Origin: Tolumonas lignilytica | Lineage (GTDB): Bacteria; Pseudomonadota; Gammaproteobacteria; Enterobacterales; Aeromonadaceae | Length of the DNA stretch: 64,000 nucleotides | Direction of reading: 5' to 3' | NCBI RefSeq assembly: GCF_000527035.1 | Contig: NZ_AZUK01000001.1 | Span: 2,368,001 to 2,432,000 of the forward strand | Shown: piece after piece, positions 27,680-36,020 of the stretch | Layout of the letters: each line of letters opens with the position of its first letter | How positions within the stretch are numbered: the first letter of the stretch is position 1 | The notes under the pieces: model-generated | Seen by the model: only the letters and a program-made list of their open reading frames with translations | The model's database searches: none | What the model was told of the DNA's origin: nothing | Position numbers and translations under genes: made by a program

Positions 27680-28762
27680 TTATCCGGTTTTTAGTATGTG
27701 TCGGGCGACGCGGCCTGTGATTTTGATGACCAGTTCATAAGCAATGGTGCCGATATGACGGGCAACCTCTTCCGCGGGTAAGCCGATGCCCCACAGCGTG
27801 ACATCATCCCCCACCTGATCCTTGCTGTCAGGCCCCAAATCCACGGTCATCATATCCATTGAGACGCGCCCGACTAACGGTACCTTGCGACCATTGACCA
27901 ATACGGGGGTTCCTGCCGGTGCCGTGCGTGGATAACCATCACCGTATCCCATGGCAATGACCCCGATCCGGGTATCCCGTTTCGCGATCCAGTGGCCGCC
28001 ATAACCAATGCTTTCGCCGGCCTTGTGCTCTCTGACCGAAATCAGCGTGCTTTTCAGCGTCATCACAGGCTGCAATCCTTCTGCAATTCCTGTGCTATCT
28101 GCACGGGGTGAGATGCCGTAAAGTGCGATACCCGGGCGAACCCAATCAAAGTGAGCGTCGGACCAATACAAAACCCCGGCTGAATTAGACAGGCTTTTTT
28201 CACCGGGAAAAGGTGCAGTCGCGTTAATGAAGCGTGCTAATTGTTCCAGCGTCGTAGGCTGGTTCAGTTCATCTGCCTGATAAAAATGACTGACAAAACC
28301 GACCTCATCACGCACGTTCGGGGAGTGGGATAATTGCGTCACGTAGTGGGCTACCTGCTCTGGAAATACGCCGATCCGATGCATGCCGGTATCAATTTTC
28401 AGCCATACTTTGATGGGGTTAGGCAAAGTGGCTGACAAGATATCCGCGAGTTGCCCGGCATGGTGGATCACCGGCTGGAACTGATGTTGTGCGGCCAGAT
28501 AGAGATCTTCCAGACAGAAACAGCCTTCCAGCAAGACAATCGGCTGTGGGATCCCGGCTTGACGCAAGGCGACCGCTTCTTCGATGCGAGCCACCGCGAA
28601 GGCGTCGGCCTGTTGCAGGGTGTGCGCAACCAGGCTGGCGTCATGTCCATAGGCATTGCCTTTGATGACCGCAATCAGCCTGCTCTTCGGGCTCAAGGCT
28701 TTTAGGGTCAGAAAATTATGCTGTAGTGCATTTAAATTAATTTCTGCTCTTGCGGTTAACAT
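27680..28762 (-). CDS. alr: alanine racemase
   Basis: Alr interconverts L- and D-alanine with PLP. It supplies D-Ala for peptidoglycan or, if catabolic (DadX-like), opens D-Ala for use. The 360-residue protein has the PLP lysine in AVIKGNAYGHD (Lys34; many family members read KADAYGHG), LKIDTGMHRIG near 135, the second catalytic tyrosine in ESIGYGGHW near 250, and RVSMDMMTVDL near 300. GGAG precedes the ATG. It is divergent, across 644 bp, from a D-amino-acid operon that would use D-Ala as amino donor, so a catabolic role is plausible. Length is normal. Confidence 0.95.
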   Translation of the reverse strand: MLTARAEINLNALQHNFLTLKALSPKSRLIAVIKGNAYGHDASLVAHTLQQADAFAVARIEEAVALRQAGIPQPIVLLEGCFCLEDLYLAAQHQFQPVIHHAGQLADILSATLPNPIKVWLKIDTGMHRIGVFPEQVAHYVTQLSHSPNVRDEVGFVSHFYQADELNQPTTLEQLARFINATAPFPGEKSLSNSAGVLYWSDAHFDWVRPGIALYGISPRADSTGIAEGLQPVMTLKSTLISVREHKAGESIGYGGHWIAKRDTRIGVIAMGYGDGYPRTAPAGTPVLVNGRKVPLVGRVSMDMMTVDLGPDSKDQVGDDVTLWGIGLPAEEVARHIGTIAYELVIKITGRVARHILKTG

Positions 28763-28783
28763 GGTTCACTCCGACAAATGATC

Positions 28784-28811
28784 TGACTATAAATCTGAAA
28801 TAATATAGTCA
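28784..28811. promoter_or_regulatory. inverted repeat upstream of alr
   Basis: TGACTAT (28784-28790) and ATAGTCA (28805-28811) are exact inverted copies 14 bp apart, 22 bp before the alr start. The spacing and AT-rich centre suit a regulator-binding site. No regulator is assigned. Confidence 0.35.
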
Positions 28812-29277
28812 TACATGCTTACAGATTTTTGTTTGTCATGTCAAAAATGCTGGTTTTTTCGCTCTTAATTTGTTGTTTATTCTGATTTGTTGTGAAATAA
28901 AAAATAAAAATCTTATTGGAATGCTTTTTTTATTATTTATTAATTTAAAATATCGAAATAATCTATTTTTTAGCAAAATCGAATAATGAAGCTAAATAGG
29001 CAATGGTTTTAAAAATCAATTTTGCACCATATTGGCGATCCGTCTTTGTGTATTTTCCTCTTTTTGGTTAGAAAGTTCATGTAATGCCAGATTGCAATGC
29101 GTTTCAATAAAGTGATTTAAAATCAATATGTTGTTGTTTTTGTAAATTATAAAAATCTGGAAATATATATTCTTTAAATTATTTTTGGTTTTTTATTTTT
29201 ATTTTTTGATAGTTTATGGATGTATGTTCTGGTGTTTTGTTTGTTGATTGGTTTTTAGTTCTGTATTTTTGTTGATA
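28812..29277. other. AT-rich intergenic stretch without a gene
   Basis: Some 465 bp of very AT-rich DNA with many A and T tracts (for example around 28905-28960 and 29165-29215) lies between divergent alr and the D-amino-acid operon. A 66-codon open frame at 29179-29379 on the minus strand is low complexity (Lys, Asn, Gln) and I do not believe it. Such DNA often binds H-NS-like proteins or bends at promoters; that is inference. Confidence 0.5.
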
Positions 29278-29307
29278 TTGACAATATTGTTTTGCTGTAT
29301 TTATTAT
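29278..29307 (+). promoter_or_regulatory. promoter of the D-amino-acid operon
   Basis: A perfect TTGACA (29278-29283) is followed after 18 bp by TATTAT (29302-29307, five of six). Transcription would start near 29314, leaving a leader of about 90 nt. The leader can fold: AAAG-T-GCGA pairs with TCGCTTT, and TGCC/GGCA form an inner hairpin. Confidence 0.65.
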
Positions 29308-29406
29308 TTGCATAACAAAGTGCGACGAGGTTTTTAGCCGACGATATATTTGCCGGTGAGGCATCGCTTTGTCAGTCAATAATATTTCTCTGTGAGGATA
29401 AACAAT

Positions 29407-30399
29407 ATGGAAATTAAAAAACCTTATCTGCTGTTCTTAGGTGATGCCCATGATGTATTAGCAGCAAAAGTTGCTATTGGTATTAAACAGTGGCACCCGG
29501 AATATTGTGTGGGGCAATTGCGCATGGAAGATTGTCATGCCGATTGTGAACTGCCAGATATGGATATCGCCGCAGCCAAGGCCGCTGGGGCAAAAACACT
29601 GGTGATTGGTGTTGCCAATCGCGGCGGGATCATCTCGGATAAATGGATTTCCATTCTGAAGGAAGCATTGGAAGCCGGTATGGATCTGGCGTCTGGTCTG
29701 CACAATCGTCTGACTGACGTGCCAGAAATCAAAGCACTGGCTGACAAGCTGGGTCGTAAACTGTTTGACGTGCGTCATCCAACGCAGACTTTCCCGGTTG
29801 CCAACGGTAAAAAACGCGAAGGCAAACGTCTGTTGCCGGTGGGTACCGACTGCTCTTGCGGCAAAATGTACACCGCACTGGCGATTGAAAAAGAGATGCT
29901 GGAACGCGGCATGAAAGCAACGTTCCGTGCCACTGGCCAGACCGGTATTTTGATCAGCGGCGCTGGTGTCAGCATCGATGCCGTGGTGTCTGATTTCGTG
30001 GCGGGTGCGGTGGAAGTGCTGGCGCCAGCGAACGATGCCGATCACTGGGATGTGATCGAAGGTCAGGGTTCCCTGTTCCACCCCTCATTTGCAGGTGTTA
30101 CGACCGGTATTATTCATGGTGCACAAGCGGATGCACTGGTGCTGTGTCACGAACCAACTCGCACTACTATGCGTGGCGTCGATTACCCAATCGTGGATCT
30201 GGGTGAGTGCATGGCGCTGAATCTGGCGATGGCCAAACTGACCAATCCAAATGCTCGTTTTGTGGGTATCTCGGTTAACACCGCTAAATTGTCTGAGAAA
30301 GAGGCGATTGCACTGATGGCCGATATCGAAGAGAAATATGGCCTGCCTACCGTCGATCCATTCCGTCAGGGAATGGGCCGCATCGTCGATCAACTGTAA
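29407..30399 (+). CDS. dgcN: DUF1611 protein, DgcN-like (probable D-glutamate N-acetyltransferase)
   Basis: A 330-residue cytosolic protein of the DUF1611 family. The N-terminal part (about residues 1-130) is a Rossmann-like domain (YLLFLGDAHDVLAAKVAIGI). The C-terminal part has a P-loop-like PVGTDCSCGKMYTALA near residue 142, then FRATGQTGILISGAGV and EGQGSLFHPSFAGVT. In published work on marine bacteria, DgcN N-acetylates D-glutamate and DgcA then racemises the product. The next gene is a DgcA-like epimerase, which supports the call. I chose the ATG at 29407; a GTG five codons earlier overlaps the GAGG ribosome site. It opens a three-gene operon with its own strong promoter. Confidence 0.82.
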   Translation: MEIKKPYLLFLGDAHDVLAAKVAIGIKQWHPEYCVGQLRMEDCHADCELPDMDIAAAKAAGAKTLVIGVANRGGIISDKWISILKEALEAGMDLASGLHNRLTDVPEIKALADKLGRKLFDVRHPTQTFPVANGKKREGKRLLPVGTDCSCGKMYTALAIEKEMLERGMKATFRATGQTGILISGAGVSIDAVVSDFVAGAVEVLAPANDADHWDVIEGQGSLFHPSFAGVTTGIIHGAQADALVLCHEPTRTTMRGVDYPIVDLGECMALNLAMAKLTNPNARFVGISVNTAKLSEKEAIALMADIEEKYGLPTVDPFRQGMGRIVDQL

Positions 30400-30417
30400 G
30401 CCAATGGGTGGATGAGT

Positions 30418-31395
30418 ATGGAAATCCGGGTATTTAGCGAAAGCTGGCCGATCCGAGGCTCATTCACCATCTCGCGCGGCAGCAAGACGGCCGCCGAGGT
30501 GGTGGTGGTAGAACTCACGCAAGAGGGCGTTACCGGACGCGGTGAATGTGTGCCGTATGCCCGTTACGGTGAGTCTGTATCGGGGGTGATGACGCAGATT
30601 GAAGCGTTGATCCCGGCCATTCGCGATGGGTTGGATCGTCAGGCTCTGCAATCGGCGTTGCCGGCTGGGGCGGCGCGGAATGCACTCGATTGTGCCTTCT
30701 GGGATCTGGAAAGCAAACAGTACCGGCAGCGGATCTGGCAGCGCCTGCAACAAGCAGAGCCCGAGCCTTTATTGACGGCTTATACCTTGTCGCTGGATAC
30801 ACCGGAAAATATGCAGCGCGCGGCCGAAGAGAACGCGTTCCGCCCCTTGTTAAAGCTGAAACTGGCAGGGGCCGGTGATTTGGAACGTGTGGCGGCGGTG
30901 CGGAAAGGTGCACCTGCTGCACGTATCATCGTCGATGCCAATGAAGGCTGGAATGAGCAGATTTACCGCGAGCTGATCCCCGAATTACAGCAGCTGGGTG
31001 TTGAGATGATCGAACAACCGCTGCCCGCGGGTGACGACGCCATTCTGGCGGTATTGCCGCGTCCCATTCCCATTTGCGCCGATGAATCTTGTCACGACAG
31101 TTCCACCTTGCATGAATTGGTGGGGCGTTACGACATGATCAACATCAAGCTGGATAAAACCGGTGGTCTGACCGAAGCACTTGAGCTGCGTAAGCAAGCG
31201 GAAGCGGCTGGCATGAAGATCATGGTGGGTTGTATGTTGGCAACCTCGCTGGCGATGGCTCCGGCCTTTGTGGTGGCACAGGGGGCTCAGGTCGTGGATC
31301 TGGACGGCCCGTTACTGCTGCAAAAAGATCGGGAACCCGGTTTTGATTATTCCGATAACCTGATGCAGGCACCCGATGCGGCATTGTGGGGCTAA
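30418..31395 (+). CDS. dgcA: enolase-superfamily epimerase (dipeptide epimerase / DgcA-like)
   Basis: A 325-residue enolase-superfamily enzyme close to E. coli YcjG (L-Ala-D/L-Glu epimerase): NALDCAFWDLE near residue 88, the catalytic Lys pair LKLKLAG near 147, metal ligands in VDANEGW, EQPLP and CADES, the second catalytic lysine in INIKLDKTGG, and the specificity segment GCMLATS. All catalytic residues are present. I chose the ATG at 30418: GGTGG lies 6 nt upstream, whereas the ATG at 30412 touches it. Downstream of dgcN it more likely acts as the N-acetyl-glutamate racemase DgcA than on murein dipeptides; both remain possible. Confidence 0.85.
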   Translation: MEIRVFSESWPIRGSFTISRGSKTAAEVVVVELTQEGVTGRGECVPYARYGESVSGVMTQIEALIPAIRDGLDRQALQSALPAGAARNALDCAFWDLESKQYRQRIWQRLQQAEPEPLLTAYTLSLDTPENMQRAAEENAFRPLLKLKLAGAGDLERVAAVRKGAPAARIIVDANEGWNEQIYRELIPELQQLGVEMIEQPLPAGDDAILAVLPRPIPICADESCHDSSTLHELVGRYDMINIKLDKTGGLTEALELRKQAEAAGMKIMVGCMLATSLAMAPAFVVAQGAQVVDLDGPLLLQKDREPGFDYSDNLMQAPDAALWG

Positions 31396-31422
31396 ATTAA
31401 ATTGAATATTAAGGAGTCGGCC

Positions 31423-32283
31423 ATGAGTCGCATCGTTTATGTTGATGGTCAGTATGTTAATGAAGCCGATGCCAAGGTATCGGTATTTGATCGTGGCTTT
31501 CTGTTTGCCGATGCTGTGTATGAAGTGACGGCGGTGTTGAACGGTAAACTGGTGGAATTTGACGGGCACCTTGAGCGTCTGCAACGTTCCTGTCGGGAAT
31601 TGTCACTGGCAATGCCGGTTGCCGCCGCACAGTTGAAATCGATCCATGAAGAGCTGATCCAAAAGAATCATCTGGTGGAAGGCGGTATTTATCTGCAGAT
31701 CAGCCGCGGTAATGCCGGCGATCGTGATTTTGCGTTTCCGGGCGCCGAGGTCAAACCGACACTGGTTCTGTTCACTCAGTCGCGGGCAGTGATTGACAGC
31801 CCGAAAGTGAAAACCGGGATCAAGGTGGTGACCATGCCGGACATCCGCTGGCATCGCCGTGACATCAAAACGGTCGGCTTACTGGCGCCGTGTCTGGCCA
31901 AAGAGTATGCCCACGCCAATGATGCCGATGATGCCTTTCTGGTCGAAAACGGCTTTATCACCGAAGGCAGTTCCAGCAATGCCTACATTGTGCTGGCTGA
32001 CAACACAGTGGTGACCCGTCCGTTAAGCAACGATATTCTGCACGGTATCACCCGCAAAGCCTTGCTGGAACTGGCGGCGCGCGATGGCATCAAAGTGGAA
32101 GAGCGTCTGTTCACACCGGATGAAGCCTATCACGCCAAGGAAGCCTTCATCAGCTCCGCGACCACCTTTGTGTGGCCGGTGGTCAGCATCGATGGCAAAC
32201 CTGTTGGCGATGGTAAACCCGGCCCGATCGCCTTGCGGTTGCGTGATATTTATGTGGAACTGGCCAAAGCCCAGGTCGCTTAA
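31423..32283 (+). CDS. dat: D-amino-acid aminotransferase
   Basis: A 286-residue fold-type IV PLP enzyme that moves the amino group between D-alanine or other D-amino acids and 2-oxo acids, typically making D-glutamate. Features are IVYVDGQYVNEADAKVSVFDRGF at the N-terminus, the PLP lysine in RDIKTVGLL (about residue 145), and the phosphate-binding/glutamate motif ITEGSSSN (about 178). These match the Bacillus D-AAT pattern better than branched-chain enzymes. AAGGAG (31411-31416) fixes the ATG at 31423. As the last gene of dgcN-dgcA-dat, it would feed D-Glu to the acetyltransferase/epimerase pair while alr supplies D-Ala. A terminator follows. Confidence 0.9.
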   Translation: MSRIVYVDGQYVNEADAKVSVFDRGFLFADAVYEVTAVLNGKLVEFDGHLERLQRSCRELSLAMPVAAAQLKSIHEELIQKNHLVEGGIYLQISRGNAGDRDFAFPGAEVKPTLVLFTQSRAVIDSPKVKTGIKVVTMPDIRWHRRDIKTVGLLAPCLAKEYAHANDADDAFLVENGFITEGSSSNAYIVLADNTVVTRPLSNDILHGITRKALLELAARDGIKVEERLFTPDEAYHAKEAFISSATTFVWPVVSIDGKPVGDGKPGPIALRLRDIYVELAKAQVA

Positions 32284-32307
32284 TCGTTATTGCTTGATTT
32301 TGTATTC

Positions 32308-32335
32308 AAAAAGCTCCGTTATGGAGCTTTTTGTG
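32308..32335 (+). terminator. terminator after dat
   Basis: AAAAAGCTCC (32308-32317) pairs with GGAGCTTTTT (32323-32332) around GTTAT; the stem ends in T residues. Confidence 0.85.
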
Positions 32336-32398
32336 TTTGTGGCGTCAGTCGATTATTTGGTGTATTCAAAGGTTTAAATTTTTATTCTTTGTTGTTAC

Positions 32399-32435
32399 AT
32401 AGGTAAAACCTATTAAACAAATAGTTCACAACTAT
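32399..32435 (+). promoter_or_regulatory. OxyR operator upstream of ahpC
   Basis: The sequence reads ATAG-N7-CTAT-N7-ATAG-N7-CTAT with exact spacing, matching all sixteen specified bases of the published OxyR consensus. It lies 90 bp upstream of the ahpC start, where oxidised OxyR would recruit RNA polymerase to ahpC-ahpF. No oxyR gene is in this window. Confidence 0.9.
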
Positions 32436-32524
32436 TGGCTGAAATTGTCATTCTGGTTCAGTATTAATTCCATCGAGATGCGACGCACTCGAATCGACTA
32501 GATAACTCAATGAAGGAGCTCCAC

Positions 32525-33088
32525 ATGTCTTTGATTAACACTGAAGTTAAACCATTTGCTGCTACCGCTTATCACAATGGCAAATTTGTACCCGTATCTC
32601 AGGAAGATTTGAAAGGCAAATGGTCTGTTGTCTTCTTCTACCCAGCTGACTTCACCTTCGTTTGTCCGACTGAGCTGGGCGATCTGGCTGACAACTACGC
32701 TGAATTCCAGAAACTGGGCGTAGAGATCTACGGTGTGTCTACTGACACTCACTTCACTCACAAAGCATGGCACGACACTTCTGACACCATCGGTAAAGTA
32801 CAGTACCCACTGGTTGGCGACCCAACTGGCGCGATTACCCGTAACTTTGACGTGATGATCGAAGAAGAAGGTCTGGCACTGCGTGGTACCTTCGTGATCA
32901 ACCCAGAAGGTCAGATCAAACTGTGCGAAATCCATGACAACGGTATCGGTCGTGACGCCAAAGAACTGCTGCGTAAAGTTCAGGCTGCTCAGTATGTTGC
33001 CTCACATCCGGGTGAAGTTTGCCCAGCTAAATGGACTCCAGGTGCAGCCACACTGGCGCCATCTTTCGACCTGGTTGGGAAGATCTAA
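32525..33088 (+). CDS. ahpC: alkyl hydroperoxide reductase subunit AhpC
   Basis: AhpC is the typical 2-Cys peroxiredoxin that removes H2O2 and organic peroxides, recycled by AhpF. The 187-residue product has the peroxidatic Cys47 in DFTFVCPTE and the resolving cysteine in [10 protein letters not shown] near residue 166. The C-terminal helix is intact, which makes it the peroxide-sensitive form. GAAGGAG precedes the ATG at 32525. Codon use is strongly biased toward preferred codons (CTG, GGT, CGT, AAC), typical of a highly expressed gene. Expression is expected to be OxyR-driven. Confidence 0.98.
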   Translation: MSLINTEVKPFAATAYHNGKFVPVSQEDLKGKWSVVFFYPADFTFVCPTELGDLADNYAEFQKLGVEIYGVSTDTHFTHKAWHDTSDTIGKVQYPLVGDPTGAITRNFDVMIEEEGLALRGTFVINPEGQIKLCEIHDNGIGRDAKELLRKVQAAQYVASHPGEVCPAKWTPGAATLAPSFDLVGKI

Positions 33089-33100
33089 TCTAGCGCAACA

Positions 33101-33128
33101 AAATGCCGGGTTAGCCCGGCATTTTTTT
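33101..33128 (+). terminator. terminator between ahpC and ahpF
   Basis: AAATGCCGGG (33101-33110) and CCCGGCATTT (33115-33124) form a 10-bp perfect stem around TTAG, with seven T residues. It probably ends most transcripts after ahpC, so AhpF is made in smaller amount by read-through. Confidence 0.85.
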
Positions 33129-33159
33129 CTTAGCCGTAATTCACGAGACGAGACTCATT

Positions 33160-34725
33160 ATGTTAGACGCAAATGTAAAAACTCAATTAAAAGGCTATCT
33201 GGCCAATGTGACTCAGCCGATCGAAATCATCGCGTCCCTTGATGACAGTGATTCCTCTCGCGAGTTACAGTCACTGCTGAACGATATTGCTGAACAATCC
33301 GATAAGATTTCCCTGCGTGAGTCTGCTGATGCAGCAGCGCGGAAGCCTTCTTTTGCCTTAAACCGTATCGGTTCCGACATGGGCGTGGCCTTTGCCGGTT
33401 TGCCGATGGGGCACGAATTTACTTCTCTGGTACTGGCGCTGTTGCAAGTCGGGGGGCATCCACCGAAAGCCGATGCTGACTTGCTGGAACAGATCCGCAC
33501 TTTACCGGGGGAATATCATTTTGAAACCTATATTTCGCTGACTTGTCAGAACTGCCCGGATGTCGTTCAGGCGCTGAATATGATGTCAGTGATCAATCCC
33601 CGCATTCGTCACACGATGATCGATGGTGCCTTATTCCAAGATGAAGTGAGCGCCCGTCAGATCATGGCAGTACCGACCGTATTTCTGAATGGTCAGGTGT
33701 TCGGTCAGGGACGTATGAGCGCGGAAGAGATCGTTGCGAAACTGGATACCGGTGCGTCTGAACGTGAAGCCGTGAAGATCAATGAAAAAGCGCCGTTTGA
33801 TGTATTAGTCGTGGGGGGTGGCCCGGCTGGTTCTGCCGCTGCTATCTATGCTGCCCGTAAAGGGATCCGCACCGGTGTTGTAGCGGAACGCTTTGGCGGT
33901 CAGGTGCTTGACACCATGAGCATCGAAAACTTCATTTCTGTTAAAGAAACGGAAGGCCCGAAACTGGCTACAGCGCTCGAACAACACGTTAAAGAGTATG
34001 ACGTGGATATCATGAATCTGCAGCGGGCTGCCAAACTGCACCGCGGTGCGGAGTTTGTCGAAGTCACGCTGCAAAATGGGGCTGTACTGAAGAGTAAATC
34101 GGTCATTCTGGCCACAGGTGCCCGCTGGCGTGAAATGAACGTGCCGGGCGAGAAAGAGTACCGCAATAAAGGGGTTGCTTATTGCCCACACTGCGATGGC
34201 CCGCTGTTTAAAGGCAAACGTGTTGCGGTGATTGGAGGTGGTAATTCCGGTGTCGAAGCGGCCATCGATCTGGCAGGTATTGTGTCGCATGTGACGCTGC
34301 TGGAATTCGACAGTAAATTACGTGCCGATGCCGTATTGCAAAGCAAGTTACGCAGCCTGCCCAATGTCACGGTGATCACCGAAGCGTTGACGACTGAAGT
34401 GTTAGGCGATGGCAATAAAGTCACGGCCATTACCTACACCGATCGGGCCAGCAACGAAAGTAAAAAGGTAGAACTGGAAGGGATCTTCGTGCAGATCGGT
34501 CTGTTGCCGAATACAGATTGGCTGAAAGGCAGCGAAGTAGAATTAAGCAACCGTGGCGAGATCATCGTCGGGGCACATGGTAACACCTCAGTGGAAGGCG
34601 TTTTTGCCGCCGGTGATGCGACCATCGTGCCTTACAAACAGATCATCATCGCGATGGGTGAGGGTGCCAAAGCCTCTCTGGGCGCATTTGATTACCTGAT
34701 CCGCGCTTCAGCGCCGAAGGCATAA
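33160..34725 (+). CDS. ahpF: alkyl hydroperoxide reductase subunit F
   Basis: AhpF is the NADH-dependent flavoprotein that re-reduces AhpC. The 521-residue protein has the N-terminal tandem thioredoxin-fold domain with [10 protein letters not shown] (active disulphide near residue 129), a FAD-binding segment [14 protein letters not shown] near 215, the redox centre [10 protein letters not shown] near 345, NADH-binding [14 protein letters not shown], and a C-terminal FAD motif GVFAAGDAT. Length matches E. coli AhpF (521). It follows ahpC after 71 nt containing a terminator, so it is expressed at a lower level in the same OxyR unit. Confidence 0.97.
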   Translation: MLDANVKTQLKGYLANVTQPIEIIASLDDSDSSRELQSLLNDIAEQSDKISLRESADAAARKPSFALNRIGSDMGVAFAGLPMGHEFTSLVLALLQVGGHPPKADADLLEQIRTLPGEYHFETYISLTCQNCPDVVQALNMMSVINPRIRHTMIDGALFQDEVSARQIMAVPTVFLNGQVFGQGRMSAEEIVAKLDTGASEREAVKINEKAPFDVLVVGGGPAGSAAAIYAARKGIRTGVVAERFGGQVLDTMSIENFISVKETEGPKLATALEQHVKEYDVDIMNLQRAAKLHRGAEFVEVTLQNGAVLKSKSVILATGARWREMNVPGEKEYRNKGVAYCPHCDGPLFKGKRVAVIGGGNSGVEAAIDLAGIVSHVTLLEFDSKLRADAVLQSKLRSLPNVTVITEALTTEVLGDGNKVTAITYTDRASNESKKVELEGIFVQIGLLPNTDWLKGSEVELSNRGEIIVGAHGNTSVEGVFAAGDATIVPYKQIIIAMGEGAKASLGAFDYLIRASAPKA

Positions 34726-34742
34726 ATCAGTAATAAAATCAG

Positions 34743-34780
34743 GGCCTGGACATCATTCGGTGTCTAGGCCGCTTATTTTT
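34743..34780 (+). terminator. terminator after ahpF
   Basis: GGCCTGGACA (34743-34752) pairs with TGTCTAGGCC (34761-34770), one G-U pair included, and is followed by TTATTTTT. Confidence 0.75.
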
Positions 34781-34860
34781 CAGGAACGGTGTGTTTTTAT
34801 TATTCTTGGATTTATTAAAAATAGATGGTGAATTAACTCGCTATTAACAACTACGTGTGT

Positions 34861-35045
34861 TCTAATCTTCCTCGGCCTGTACATCAGACCTATTTATGAA
34901 AGACATTTTGATTGAAGTTAAGACCCTGCCCATTCTTATCGATTGTGCCGTTGTAGTAATATTTTCTCAGTGCCCCATAAGTATCGACAGATAAATCTGG
35001 CCATTATTGCCTTTGCGGCACCAATTTATTTCTTAGGAAAATGTT
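34861..35045 (+). promoter_or_regulatory. cspA promoter region and long 5' leader
   Basis: TCTAAT (34861-34866) is a possible -10 box. Transcription from there would give a leader of about 170 nt, close to the roughly 160-nt leader of E. coli cspA mRNA that acts as an RNA thermosensor. CTGTACATCAGACC near 34877-34890 loosely resembles the cold-box sequence. AGGAAAA lies just before the start codon. No convincing -35 box was found, as is common at such promoters. Confidence 0.45.
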
Positions 35046-35255
35046 ATGTCTAAAGTAACTGGTTCAGTTAAATGGTTCAATGAAACTAAAGGTTTTGGCT
35101 TCCTGTCTCAGGATAACGGTGGTAAAGATGTGTTCGTTCACTTCTCTGCTATCGCGTCTACCGGTTTCAAAACTCTGGCTGAAGGTCAGGCAGTATCTTT
35201 TGAAATCGAAGAAGGCCAACGTGGCCCATCAGCAGTGAACGTAACCGTTCGCTAA
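35046..35255 (+). CDS. cspA: cold-shock-domain RNA chaperone (CspA family)
   Basis: A 69-residue single cold-shock domain that binds single-stranded RNA and melts structure. RNP1 (KGFGFLSQ) and RNP2 (VFVHFSAI) are intact; the start is [19 protein letters not shown]. It has strongly biased, highly expressed codon use. The long leader suggests cold induction, though CspC/CspE-type constitutive paralogs cannot be excluded from the protein alone. It stands alone, between the ahpF terminator and its own. Confidence 0.95.
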   Translation: MSKVTGSVKWFNETKGFGFLSQDNGGKDVFVHFSAIASTGFKTLAEGQAVSFEIEEGQRGPSAVNVTVR

Positions 35256-35284
35256 CTGATACTGACGTAAGTTTATTACGTTAT

Positions 35285-35311
35285 AAAAAACCTGCTGCGG
35301 CAGGTTTTTTT
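35285..35311. terminator. terminator between cspA and the HD hydrolase gene
   Basis: AAAAAACCTGC (35285-35295) and GCAGGTTTTTT (35300-35310) form an 11-bp stem around TGCG. It has A and T tracts on both sides, so it can end both convergent transcripts. Confidence 0.88.
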
Positions 35312-35320
35312 ATGGGCGAG

Positions 35321-35986
35321 TTACAGCTCCGTGAGTAATTGTTTTACATACCCTTCCAGATATTTTCGACGTTGTTTGGCCATGTCCCGACCGGCCTGGG
35401 TTTGCATGCCATCGGCCACCTTATAAAGCTTCACAAAAAAATGATCGAGCGCGAATTGCATGTCATCCAGTTGACGATGTTTTGCCAATGGGTCGTACGG
35501 ATCAAACATATCCCGTTCCATCCGGCCGGAGGTATAAAATACTCGCGCCAGCCCGATGGCACCAAGCGCTTCCATACGGTCGGCATCTTGTAATAATTTG
35601 GCTTCCCAGGTTTCTGCTGGCAAGTTGGCAGAAAAACTGTGTGTTTCGATTGCATGGGCCACCGCATTAATTTTTTTCTGCGGGAACCCTAGCTCCAGCA
35701 AAATGACGGCGGCTTCCCGGGCGGCCAGACGGGAGCTTAAGTGACGCTCCGGGTGATTTTTCGGCAAACTAACAATATCGTGCAGATAAGCGGCCGCCAG
35801 CAAGACCAACTCATCGCCTTGTCCACCCTCAGCCTGATTCAAGGCGCGTGCGGTTTTCCAGACACGGCGGAAATGGGCAATATCGTGGGCACCATCAGTC
35901 TCGGTGTGATGCTGCTCCAGCCAGTTTTCCAACTGCTGCTGCCAGAACAAGATTGGGTTTTCGTGAGTTATTTGCATATCCGTCAT
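35321..35986 (-). CDS. HD-domain phosphohydrolase (YedJ-like)
   Basis: A 221-residue cytosolic HD-superfamily protein resembling E. coli YedJ. The metal-binding residues are visible: His in DGAHDIAHFRRVW (about residue 35), the HD pair in AAYLHDIVSL (about 70), and the last Asp in LLQDADRMEALGAIGLAR (about 145). The substrate is unknown; relatives act on nucleotides or phosphate esters. I chose the ATG at 35986; TTG and GTG codons a little upstream are also in frame. It shares a terminator with cspA and is followed, head to tail, by nothing on its own strand. Confidence 0.85.
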   Translation of the reverse strand: MTDMQITHENPILFWQQQLENWLEQHHTETDGAHDIAHFRRVWKTARALNQAEGGQGDELVLLAAAYLHDIVSLPKNHPERHLSSRLAAREAAVILLELGFPQKKINAVAHAIETHSFSANLPAETWEAKLLQDADRMEALGAIGLARVFYTSGRMERDMFDPYDPLAKHRQLDDMQFALDHFFVKLYKVADGMQTQAGRDMAKQRRKYLEGYVKQLLTEL

Positions 35987-36020
35987 CAAGTGCACCAAAG
36001 TTGATAGAGATTATACGTCG

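Noticed and set aside
29179-29379. 66-codon minus-strand frame in the AT-rich gap
   Set aside because: Low-complexity Lys/Asn/Gln composition with no ribosome site; it overlaps the dgcN promoter and leader.
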